DNA of 40,172 nucleotides from an uncultured Gammaproteobacteria bacterium (lineage in GTDB: Bacteria > Pseudomonadota > Gammaproteobacteria > Eutrophobiales > Eutrophobiaceae), in NCBI GenBank assembly GCA_951812995.1, contig CATOTD010000002.1, forward strand, positions 771,468 through 811,639. Reading direction: 5' to 3'. The notes beneath the pieces were generated by a model. The model worked only from the letters and a program-made list of their open reading frames with translations. It made no database searches and was not told the DNA's origin. This document shows, one piece after another, positions 1 through 10,000 of this stretch (the stretch's first letter is position 1; the number at the start of each line of letters is the position of its first letter). Made by a program: the position numbers and the translations under genes.

Positions 1-50
1 CTCCACTTAAAACATTGCGGTATTATCGCATATTATGGCAAATTATGAAA

Positions 51-668
<618 letters not shown>

Positions 669-693
669 TTACGATAAAATTTAACCGGCAATA

Positions 694-1080
694 TTATGCC
701 TGAAATGCGTTTTTAATCCACTCAATTATCGGCTTATTAAGTTCCCCGGTCATCGCGATAACGTCATAGCGACATTGATAAGAACGGTAACATTTATGCT
801 CTCTTAAATAGTATTCGCTGGTGGTTACAATCTTGCAACATTTATGCTGATCAATGGTCTCAATGGCGGCTAAATGATGTTCGTTTTTTCGATAGCGTAC
901 TTCAATAAAGACAAGTATTTTTTGTTCCAACCCAATCAAGTCGATCTCGCCAAAGCGGCAGTAGAAATTTCGATCAACCAAAACCAAACCTTGCCCGCTT
1001 AAGTAGTTTGCTGCAGTCTCTTCAGCGACTTTGCCAAGGCTAGGCGATTTTGATTTATTTATCATCCTTGATCGACACAC
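694..1080 (-). CDS. yraN: UPF0102 family protein YraN
   Basis: This is a YraN/UPF0102 protein of about 123-128 residues with a restriction-endonuclease-like fold. The family hallmarks are GEIDLIG near residue 45 and VFIEVRYRK near residue 57. These correspond to the E-x-D and E-V-K/R nuclease-like core; no biochemical role is established for the family. The longest frame starts at a GTG at 1080, and an ATG at 1065 (MINKSKSPSLGK) is the more family-like start. AAGG lies directly against that ATG, so neither start has an ideal ribosome binding site. The gene begins two bases after the lpoA stop, consistent with translational coupling in the lpoA-yraN-diaA operon. Confidence 0.88.
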   Translation of the reverse strand: MCRSRMINKSKSPSLGKVAEETAANYLSGQGLVLVDRNFYCRFGEIDLIGLEQKILVFIEVRYRKNEHHLAAIETIDQHKCCKIVTTSEYYLREHKCYRSYQCRYDVIAMTGELNKPIIEWIKNAFQA

Positions 1081-1082
1081 TA

Positions 1083-2915
1083 TTAATGTAGCAAAACAGG
1101 CTGGCCGCCGACAAATTGTGCGCGACTTAGTTTACGTCGCACAATATTATCTGGCGTTATGGTCAGATCGCCTGTTTCACCCGCGAGGACACTATATTTA
1201 TCAGTGCTGAGACGACCCATTTCAGGGATTAAATGATACGCATCAATACCCAGCGCATAGAGATGTCGATATTGCGATTTTTCTTGCGACCAATTGCGAT
1301 TGAGCGCATCTTGAATAATGGATAGTTGGCGTGCTGTATCTAGTATCCACGGCATACCAATAAACATAACATCATTCAGATCAGCATCTCTGAGCTTGTC
1401 TACAACACCGGTAAAGATATGCGAGGTTGCATACACGGGTAGGTCGCCAGCACGATGAAATCGAAATTGTGGCAACAGTTGATGTGCGTCACCCGCGGCG
1501 GCTACGATGAATATAAAATCGGCATCTTCTCGGCGACGTTCAACATAGTGCAGATTGATATTGAGTATGTTGCGTAACGCCTGTCCCCGTCGTTCGCTAC
1601 TGTCGATATTCAACAGCGACTTAACCGGGGCGGCAAAGTCTTGCGCATTACTTTGGAAGCGCGCACGCTCTAAAACAACCCCTCCTAGTTCAACCCAACG
1701 TTGCATGAATGCGTCTGCCATACGATCGCCCCAGGGATTCTCTGGTGTCATGACCAATGCGCGTTGATGCCCATCGGACCTTGCAATGTCAGCAATTTGC
1801 GCAGCTTCATCTTCTGGCGACAGGCCAAACTGAATAAGCCTATCATGCACTTGTTCGCTGTTTAGGGCTTGACGATTCAGCGCCAATACCTGAACGGACA
1901 GGTCTTGTTGTGCTAATTGCCCAATGGCCGCCTTCTCTAATGGCCCAACAATATAATCAACACCTGCGTTAATGGCTTGTTGATAAACATCAATAATATT
2001 CAAGGCATCGGCATCATAGATTGCGATCGTTGGTTTTTCTCGTCTATTGTCCATATACCAGGCCGCTAACAATCCATCTCGTATCGCCATCGCCGATTTT
2101 TGATATGTGCCTGACAACGGCAACAGCAACCCGATTTTTGTAGGTTGATTAACATATTGCATGCTCTTGTCAAGCAACGCTTGCGTGATTGATGGATACG
2201 CCGGATGCCCCGGATAACGTTGTATCCAGCCACCAACAGCATCGCTTAGGCGCGCGGGTTGAAAGCGATAGGTTTGGTATAGAGAAGCCAGTTCAAACCA
2301 GGCCGTTAGGGGTGATGGTGCCGCCATACGCATAGCATCAAGTTTGGCCTCGGGTATGACCTCAAGTATTTGCCATAGAGACCGGTTATTTTGCTCAATT
2401 TCTGTCGGCGTATTCAAGTAGCTTGACCGGCGTACACGTTCTGATATGGCATTGATATTATCACCATGCGCCAGATATGCCCTGGCACGGAGGTCGTGAA
2501 ATGTTGCTTTCAAGCCCGGTGGTGTCTCTTTTTCTGCGGCTCTATCAAGCCAGGCTAATGCCTTGACCGGTTGACCCAATTCCAATGCAGTTCTGGCACT
2601 TAAGATTTTCATTCTAATATTCTGCAAGGGCTGATTTTTCGGCACAGTCACAGTGCTTAAGATTTTTTCAGCCTCGGCATATCCCCCGGCTTCAATATAA
2701 GCCGTTACCGCTTTCAGGCGATAGACCAACGCATTTTGCTTATCTTTTGCGGCAAGACTCAAATATTCAACTGCGGCAGCGGTATAGTTCCCCGCTTGCA
2801 TGAATGTGCGCGCGTTTGCTTCTGAGTCGACCAGCTCTTGCAGGCGGGCATCCTTGCTCAGACTACAGGCCGTCAGTAGCGACAGAAAAAAAAGCAGTAT
2901 GATTAAAAATCGCAT
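1083..2915 (-). CDS. lpoA: LpoA, outer-membrane lipoprotein activator of PBP1a
   Basis: LpoA is an outer-membrane lipoprotein that reaches through the periplasm to stimulate penicillin-binding protein 1a. The protein from the ATG at 2915 has 610 residues, between the Haemophilus (about 575) and E. coli (678) proteins. It opens with a hydrophobic signal ending in the lipobox LTAC, with Cys17 as the lipidation site. An N-terminal helical repeat region with TPR-like character follows. From about residue 255 there is a periplasmic-binding-protein-like domain (KIGLLLPLSG, then YIVGPLEKAAI). A longer frame reaches 3011, and an ATG at 2933 is also possible, but only the 2915 start places the signal peptide at the terminus. 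It is divergent from rsmI, as in E. coli. Confidence 0.9.
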   Translation of the reverse strand: MRFLIILLFFLSLLTACSLSKDARLQELVDSEANARTFMQAGNYTAAAVEYLSLAAKDKQNALVYRLKAVTAYIEAGGYAEAEKILSTVTVPKNQPLQNIRMKILSARTALELGQPVKALAWLDRAAEKETPPGLKATFHDLRARAYLAHGDNINAISERVRRSSYLNTPTEIEQNNRSLWQILEVIPEAKLDAMRMAAPSPLTAWFELASLYQTYRFQPARLSDAVGGWIQRYPGHPAYPSITQALLDKSMQYVNQPTKIGLLLPLSGTYQKSAMAIRDGLLAAWYMDNRREKPTIAIYDADALNIIDVYQQAINAGVDYIVGPLEKAAIGQLAQQDLSVQVLALNRQALNSEQVHDRLIQFGLSPEDEAAQIADIARSDGHQRALVMTPENPWGDRMADAFMQRWVELGGVVLERARFQSNAQDFAAPVKSLLNIDSSERRGQALRNILNINLHYVERRREDADFIFIVAAAGDAHQLLPQFRFHRAGDLPVYATSHIFTGVVDKLRDADLNDVMFIGMPWILDTARQLSIIQDALNRNWSQEKSQYRHLYALGIDAYHLIPEMGRLSTDKYSVLAGETGDLTITPDNIVRRKLSRAQFVGGQPVLLH

Positions 2916-2972
2916 GGCTATATTGTGTAACATTACAAAGATAATTACGACACCCAAATGGGTACTGTTTGC

Positions 2973-2977
2973 AGGAG
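2973..2977 (+). promoter_or_regulatory. Ribosome binding site of rsmI
   Basis: AGGAG lies six bases before the TTG at 2984. It decides the rsmI start in favour of 2984 over the in-frame TTG at 2969. Confidence 0.6.
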
Positions 2978-2983
2978 CGCATT

Positions 2984-3823
2984 TTGTCTGGATGCTTATA
3001 TATTGTCGCAACCCCCATCGGTAACCTGGACGATATCAGCGGGCGCGCCGTTGAAATACTACAACAAGTAGATTTGATTGCCGCTGAAGATACGCGCCAC
3101 AGTAAGATATTGCTGGCACGGTTTGCGGTCAAGACGCGGGTTTTAGCCTACCATGAACATAATGAAGAACAATGGACAGCGACATTCATACAACAAATAG
3201 CCGCGGGCCTATCCATTGCCCTAATTACAGATGCGGGCACACCTTTAATCAATGACCCGGGCTACAAGTTGGTCGCCGCCGCACATGATCATGGTATCAA
3301 AGTCACGCCCATTCCCGGGCCGTCTGCCATCATCACGGCATTATCTGCATCTGGGTTACCCACGAACAAATTTATCTTTGAAGGTTACTTGCCCACAAAG
3401 ACCACCGCACGTAAAAACACCTTACAGCAATTTATATCAGAATCGCGCACCTTGATTTTTTATGAAGCACCCCACCGAATACACGCATCCATACAAGACA
3501 TGCAGGCGATATTCGGGGCGGCGCGGCGCGTTGCGATTGCGCGTGAGATGACCAAACAGTTTGAACAGATCGTGCGTGGTACCTTGTCTGAAATCAGCCA
3601 AAAACTGGTAAGTGTAGAGATAAAACAAAAAGGTGAGTTTGTTGTTATTTTAGAAGGTGCTGAAGAAATATCGATAACGGACAAAGAAGTATTGCGCGTT
3701 AATCAAATCCTGTCGAAAAAACTACCACCCAAAGATGCGGCAGACTTAACCGCAAAGATAACCGGTAAGAAAAAAAAGACGGTCTACCAGTTAGCACTAA
3801 AAACAGCAGAGAAAGGATACTAA
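2984..3823 (+). CDS. rsmI: RsmI, 16S rRNA C1402 ribose 2'-O-methyltransferase
   Basis: RsmI methylates the 2'-hydroxyl of C1402 in 16S rRNA using SAM. Family motifs are VATPIGNLDDIS at the N-terminus, AAEDTRHS, LITDAGTPLINDPG, and the tetrapyrrole-methylase-fold stretch PGPSAIITALSASG, followed by FEGYLP and FYEAPHRI. I chose the TTG at 2984 because a strong Shine-Dalgarno (AGGAG, 2973-2977) sits six bases upstream. The longer frame from the TTG at 2969 would place that Shine-Dalgarno inside the coding region. The protein has about 279 residues, normal for the family. The gap to the divergent lpoA is only 50-70 bp. It ends in TAATG, overlapping a short downstream frame. Confidence 0.92.
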   Translation: MSGCLYIVATPIGNLDDISGRAVEILQQVDLIAAEDTRHSKILLARFAVKTRVLAYHEHNEEQWTATFIQQIAAGLSIALITDAGTPLINDPGYKLVAAAHDHGIKVTPIPGPSAIITALSASGLPTNKFIFEGYLPTKTTARKNTLQQFISESRTLIFYEAPHRIHASIQDMQAIFGAARRVAIAREMTKQFEQIVRGTLSEISQKLVSVEIKQKGEFVVILEGAEEISITDKEVLRVNQILSKKLPPKDAADLTAKITGKKKKTVYQLALKTAEKGY

Positions 3824-4014
3824 TGTTCATTGTTGCCGATAAGCTGGGACTTGCGGCGACAACTATTAATGAGTCAAGTTTAGCTATTCCAGAGCAACAA
3901 CAAAATTTATGCTGCATGAGATTCAGCATTCAGCGAGCGGCTGGTACAATAACAAACTTTGTGAGCCAGGTCGCAAATATGAACCCCGGCTTGCATTATC
4001 CTGTTGACAGGTAA
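3823..4014 (+). CDS. Short unrecognised ORF overlapping the rsmI stop
   Basis: This 63-residue frame starts at an ATG that shares its A with the rsmI stop (TAATG). AAGGA lies a few bases upstream, an arrangement often seen in translational coupling. The product (beginning MFIVADKLGL) matches no family I recognise and has no clear signal, membrane segment or motif. The 250 bp between rsmI and RTX1 hold nothing else that is clear; in particular I do not see RNase P RNA, which some gammaproteobacteria carry here. It may be a chance frame. Confidence 0.2.
   Translation: MFIVADKLGLAATTINESSLAIPEQQQNLCCMRFSIQRAAGTITNFVSQVANMNPGLHYPVDR
4004..4009 (+). promoter_or_regulatory. Possible -35 element upstream of RTX1
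   Basis: A perfect TTGACA stands 65 bases before the RTX1 start codon. No good -10 hexamer follows at 16-18 bases (TATATC at 4023 is too close), so the assignment is weak. The paralogue RTX2 also has a TTGACA upstream (26404), there with a good -10. Confidence 0.25.
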
Positions 4015-4073
4015 CCGGCAGATATATCACCATAGCCAAGCACGAGCCAACGACCAATCACGCAAGATATCCC

Positions 4074-7000
4074 ATGCCCACTAAAACTATCGTCATCAAT
4101 CCCATAAGCAGCAATACCAACCGCATCCAGACCGAAGCGGGTCATCAGTACCGTATTACCGATACCGACAACCACACGCTCAAACCCGATGTCCTGGTCA
4201 TGCGTGAAGGGGACGACTTGGTCCTGCACTACGCCGATGGCACGGTCGTCATTCTTGAAGACTTCTACACGGCCTGTGTTGATGAGGCAACATCCTGCCA
4301 GGTCGCCTTGCCGCATCATCAAGAAAGCCTAGATAGTAATGGACAAAAAGAATACCTCATCACCCCTGCCACGCAAGGTACGGCCTTGAGTGACAGCAGT
4401 ATCTTTATCTATGCCCAGGCCCATGACCAGGGTGCGTTGCAAGCACTACTGGCATTAGCCGCGGGTAACGGTGAGCTTGAAAGTATCTTAAACGAGCAGC
4501 TTGCAGGTGATGTCATGATGTCCACCGAGACAACAACCGCCGAGACAACAACCGCCGAGACGACTACCGGCGGTGATGACCAGGGCGGCATCGGTAGTGG
4601 GACACTACTCGGTGCCTTGGGCGTACTCGGTGCAATCGGCGGCGTTGCTGCCGCCGCGGGCGGTGGCAGTAGCGGTGGTGGTGCTACCACACCTGCGAGC
4701 GGTGATGGCGGCGGCAACACGCCCACCCCCGTCGGCTTTACCGTAAGCGGCACTGTCACGGCTGGCCCGGTGATTGCCGGTGATGGGTTGACGGTGACTG
4801 TCTATGCGGCCGATGGCACCGAACTTAGTACGACCAAGGTCAATGATGATGGCAGCTACACGGTCACCATCACCCGCGCCTATGACGGCCTTATCCTGAT
4901 TAGGGTCGTAGACACCAACGCCGCCGCCGACTACCGAGACGAAGCAACGAAGGCAGACAAAGACCTGACCAGCGACTTGCGGGTGATTGTTGAGGCTCCG
5001 GCAGCGGGTGCGACCAAGACGGCCAACATCAACCCCTTGACCGAGCTGGCCACGCGCAAGGTTGGTCTTGCCGGTGGTGATAACGGTGCCTCTGCAACCA
5101 GTATCACGGACATCACTCCCGAAGCCGTCACCGATGCACAAGCCGCGGTTGCCAAGTCCTTTGGCATCACGGGCAAGGATGATGATAATACCAAGGCCGC
5201 CGATGACCTGGTATCGAGCCCGGTCAAGCTGACGGTGGATAAAGACGGCAAGCCGGCTCCAACGACCGGCGAGGATGCGCCCAACAATTACGGCAAGGCA
5301 CTGGCGGCGGTCTCGGGTGTAGAAGAAGGCGAGTCAAAAACAACAGACGAAGTCCTGGAAGACTTGGTAGATGAAATAACTGAAGAGGGCTTGTCGTCTG
5401 ATGCTGCCAAGCGTCTAGAGGCAGGTGCGACGAGTACCGATGTTGAACTGACTGTTGACGACACGCCCCCAACCATCAGTGCGGTGACCATTAGCAATCC
5501 AGCCTCAGGCACGGCGTTTGTGGCGAATGAAGTCATCACCATCACGGTGCGCTTTAGTGAAGCGGTTGTTGTTGACACCACAGGCGGCACGCGCACGCCA
5601 TCGATAGGCATCGTCATCGACACCGCCACCGTCCAGGCCAGCTATAAAAGCGGCAGTGGTAGCACGACGTTGGTGTTCCAATACCAGGTACAAGCCGGTG
5701 AAAACGATGCTGATGGCATCAGTATTGCCGAGAACAGTCTTAACTTAAACGGCGGCACTATCCAAGACCGTGCCGGTAACGATGCTAACCTTGCCCATGA
5801 TGCGGTAGTAGACAGTAACACCCATCGGGTCGACACCACAGCCCCGACTATCACGGGTGTACCAACGATTAGCTCTAATGCCGGTGCAGATAATACTTAC
5901 AAGGCAGATGATGTTATTAGGATAACGGTGACTTTTAATGAGGATGTCATCGTAACGGGTACGCCGACCATAGGCATTGTTATTGGCACCAATACCGTCC
6001 AGGCCAGCTATGAAAGCGGCAATGGCACCGACACGCTGACCTTCCAATACCAGGTACAAGCTGGTGATAACGATCCTAACGGTATCAGTATTGTTCGGGG
6101 CAATCTTAACTTAAACGGCGGCACGATTACCGACATCGCGGGTAACAACGCGACCCTCACCCATGGACTCGTGGCAGACAATAATGCCCATCAGGTTGAT
6201 GCAATCAATGACGGTGCGGCGGTCTTTAGAATAGACGGTGCCTTAACGGTTAATCAACAACTCACAGCGGTCACCGCCACCAATGACCCAGATGGCAATG
6301 GCGGTGGATTTACCTATCAATGGCAACGCTCGGCCGATGGTGTTGCCTGGAGCAACATCGGTGCCAACAGCATCAACTACACCCTAGCCAATGGTGACCA
6401 GGGTCAGCGGATACGGGTAACCATCACCTACACCGATGGTGAGGGACATGACGAGAGCGTGACAGTTGGCACCCCGACCCCAACTGCTACCGTGACCGAC
6501 ATCAATGACAACCCGCCTGTATTTAGCTCAACCGCAAATGGGATAACCCTGACCGAGGGTACGGAATATGCGACAGACGTGGCGGTCTATACGGCACAAG
6601 CGACACCCGATGTGGCGGCTACTAATGTTGTCTATAGTCTGAAGGCGGGTGCTGATGCGGCAGATTTTGACATAGACCCTGCCACTGGTGTGGTAACGTT
6701 CAAGGCGGATACGACACCCGATTATGAAACGGCCACCGCCTACAAGTTTACGGTGATAGCCACGGCAACCGAGACGGTGGCAGGAGGTGCCGACCGCATA
6801 CAAAGTGCTGAGCAGACCGTCACTGTGTTGGTGACCGACATCAATAACGAGGCACCTGTCTTTAGCTCAACCGCAAATGGGATAACCCTGACCGAGGGTA
6901 CGGAATATGCGACAGACGTGGCGGTCTATACGGCGGCCGCGACACCCGATGTGGCAGGTGCTAACGTTGCCTATAGTCTGAAGGCGGGTGCTGATGCGGC

Positions 7001-10000
7001 AGATTTTGACATAGACCCTGCCACTGGTGTGGTGACGTTCAAGGCGGATACGACACCCAATTATGAAACGGCCACCGCCTACAGGTTTACAGTGATAGCC
7101 ACGGCAACCGAGACGGTGGCAGGAGGTGCCGACCGGGTGCAAAGTGCCGAGCAGACCGTCACTGTGTTGGTGACCGACATCAATGACAACCCGCCTGTAT
7201 TTAGCTCAACCGCAAATGGGATAACCCTGGCCGAGGAAACAGAATATACGGCAGGCACGGCGGTTTATACGGCGGCCGCGACACCCGATGTGGCCAGTGC
7301 TAATGTTGTCTACAGCCTGAAGGCGGGTGCTGATGCGACAGACTTCGACATAGACCCCGCCACTGGCGTGGTAACGTTCAAGGCGGATACGACACCCGAT
7401 TATGAAACGGCCACCGCCTACAGGTTTACAGTGATAGCCACGGCAACCGAGACGGTGGCAGGAGGTGCCAACCGGGTGCAAAGTGCTGAGCAGGCCGTCA
7501 CTGTGGTGGTCACCGACATCAATGACGAGGCACCGGTGTTTACCTCAAGTGGGGCAACCGATCTGGTGGATGGCAAGCGTTACCTTCCGACAACGGACGT
7601 CAATTATGATGCAACAAGCGATGTGGTGTATACGGCACAGGCGACGGGCGATGTGGGCATATTGACCTATAGTCTGACCGGGGGCGATGCGGGGCTGTTC
7701 GACATAGACGCTACCGGTCGGGTGACGTTCAAGAATGACATCACCGTTGATGACAATAAGCAAAGCTATCAATTCACCGTTGTCGCCACGGCAACCGAGA
7801 CGGTGCCTGGCGGGGCTAACCGCGTACAGACGGCGCAACAAGATGTCACCCTCACGGTTACCACGGTTTTTGCAATCACCTCATCTTCTAATGCAGACCG
7901 TCTGAATGAAGGTGCCCGTTATGGCGTAAACCATGCGCTTTACACCGGTGTGGCGCAAAATGCCCAAGGCGCACTCACCTGGTCGCTCGGCGGCGACGAT
8001 GCTACGTTATTTACTATTGATTCGAGCACGGGCGCAATCACCTTCCAAAACGGCCTAACCCCCGATTATGACGAACAGACCGAGTTTTCCTTATCCATCA
8101 CCGTATCGGATGGGGTGCAGAGTGTCTCAAAAGACATCACCATCGGGATAGTCAACCAACCTGAACCATCGGTGAATGTAAGTCCGGCAAGTAGTTGGGT
8201 CGATCCAGATGGACGAAACTGGCAGAACTCACTTCATTATCAAACCAAAGCGGGCACCTATTCATCCGTCTACAAAGCTCCATTACCCGCAACCAGCGCC
8301 GCTAATCCGGCTGCTACACAAGACAGCGCACAACAAGCGGCGACCGGTCCGTCCTCGGCAGCCGACAGTTTTCAGGATCGGATCAATTTAGCCGATGCCC
8401 GTAGCAATTTTCCGGATCTAAAAGGCGGTGGCTACAGCATTGTGATCATAGACACTGGCGTGGATATAGACCATGGTCTGTATGGGTCGCGCCTGGTGTT
8501 GGGGCATAATTTTACTGGTCAGCACATTCAAGACTACCGCAATCATGGCACTCCGATTGCCTCCATCATCGCTGGGCAAGTGGCCCCGGGCCAGTTCAAG
8601 GGCGGCCTGGCACCGGATGTAAATCTCATTTCACTAAGGCTTGGGTCTGACACCCAGGACCTCCGAGATGCATTAGCCTGGGTGATACAAAATGCGGTTG
8701 GGCTGAATATCGTGGCCGTGAATCTTTCATTCGGTCCATCAAACACCGAGCCGGTTGATCATTTGTTTGCAGATAAAAACACCTCTCAATTAGTCGATGA
8801 ATTTCAGGTGTTGGCACGGCTGGGTGTGACCGTGGTGGCAAGTGCCGGCAACCGATATAACCAAAAGCGTTACAAGGATTTAACCGTGGAAGAAAAGGAA
8901 AAAACCTCAAATTATGCGGTTGATCCCAACACAATAGCGGTCGGCGCGCTGAGCAAAGACGGTGATCTGGCCGACTTTACCCAGCGTGCTGGCCATGTGA
9001 TTTTCGCCCCAGGTGAACGATTGTACGCAGCAGGGTCGCTAGAAGGCCAATTTACTATAGTAAGCGGCACCTCTTTCGCCACCCCGATTATTACTGGTGC
9101 AGTCGTGTTGGCCCAACAACTGGCTGAAGAAAAAATCGGGAGACGGCTGACTATAAACGAACTACAAAAATTGCTGGTGACCGATAATACCAATACGATC
9201 ACAAACAACGGCAAGACCTACAAAACATTTGACTTGAACGACTTTTTAGAGGCAGTAAATGATTATGCGCTGGTGGTTGCGGTGCAAAATGATTTACCAG
9301 ACAGCCGCACAGCGGTTGAGCAAAGCCTGGAACGGGCATTGACATTCCAGGAACTGGACGGGCTAGATGGCGTGATTGACGCAAAGCCTGGCACGCAAGA
9401 CAAGGCCGATGCGGTTGATGTGGACTGGTATAAGCTGGCCCTGGATGCGGGCACCTACAAGCTGATCCTAAAAGCACATGGAGGTTCTGAACTCGACCCG
9501 CGCCTGGATATTTATGTGCCAGCCACCGGTCAGACCTTCATCAATGATGATCATTATTTGACCACGGCACCAGTTCAGATTGACAAGCGCGATGCGGCGA
9601 TTACCTTTACCTTAAACGAAGCGCAGACGGTGTATGTCCGCGCTTCGGCAACGCTTGTTAATTCAGGCCAAGCAAATGATAAAACCGGGGTTTACCGGTT
9701 TCATATTACCCGCACCAAACCCAGCGATGAGGCTATCCCGGCCTTGACGGCGACAGCGGAGTCATTTGACCTGGCATCCTTTGAAACAGCGGTGTTACGC
9801 CTTAGAAAGCTAAAAGCGGGTATGACTTATACCCTGCGCTATAAATTCACCCCGGCTGCTGCTGATGGCTTGCCGGAGGTAATTGCCTCCAGCAATATAT
9901 TGCCCAACTATACCGCCACTGGTCTTTACCAGCGGCTTGATGCACGGCTGATGGCACCAGATGGTAAGACCGAGCTGCCGCTTGTGTTACATGCAGTACC

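Noticed and set aside
3824..4073. RNase P RNA gene, which follows rsmI in pseudomonads
   Set aside because: The conserved RNase P RNA core sequences are not present, and the stretch is too short.
4409..5287. Long minus-strand frames opposite the start of RTX1
   Set aside because: They overlap the strongly supported RTX1 coding frame, are low in complexity (Pro/Ser/Ala-rich) and recur opposite RTX2, as expected of shadows.
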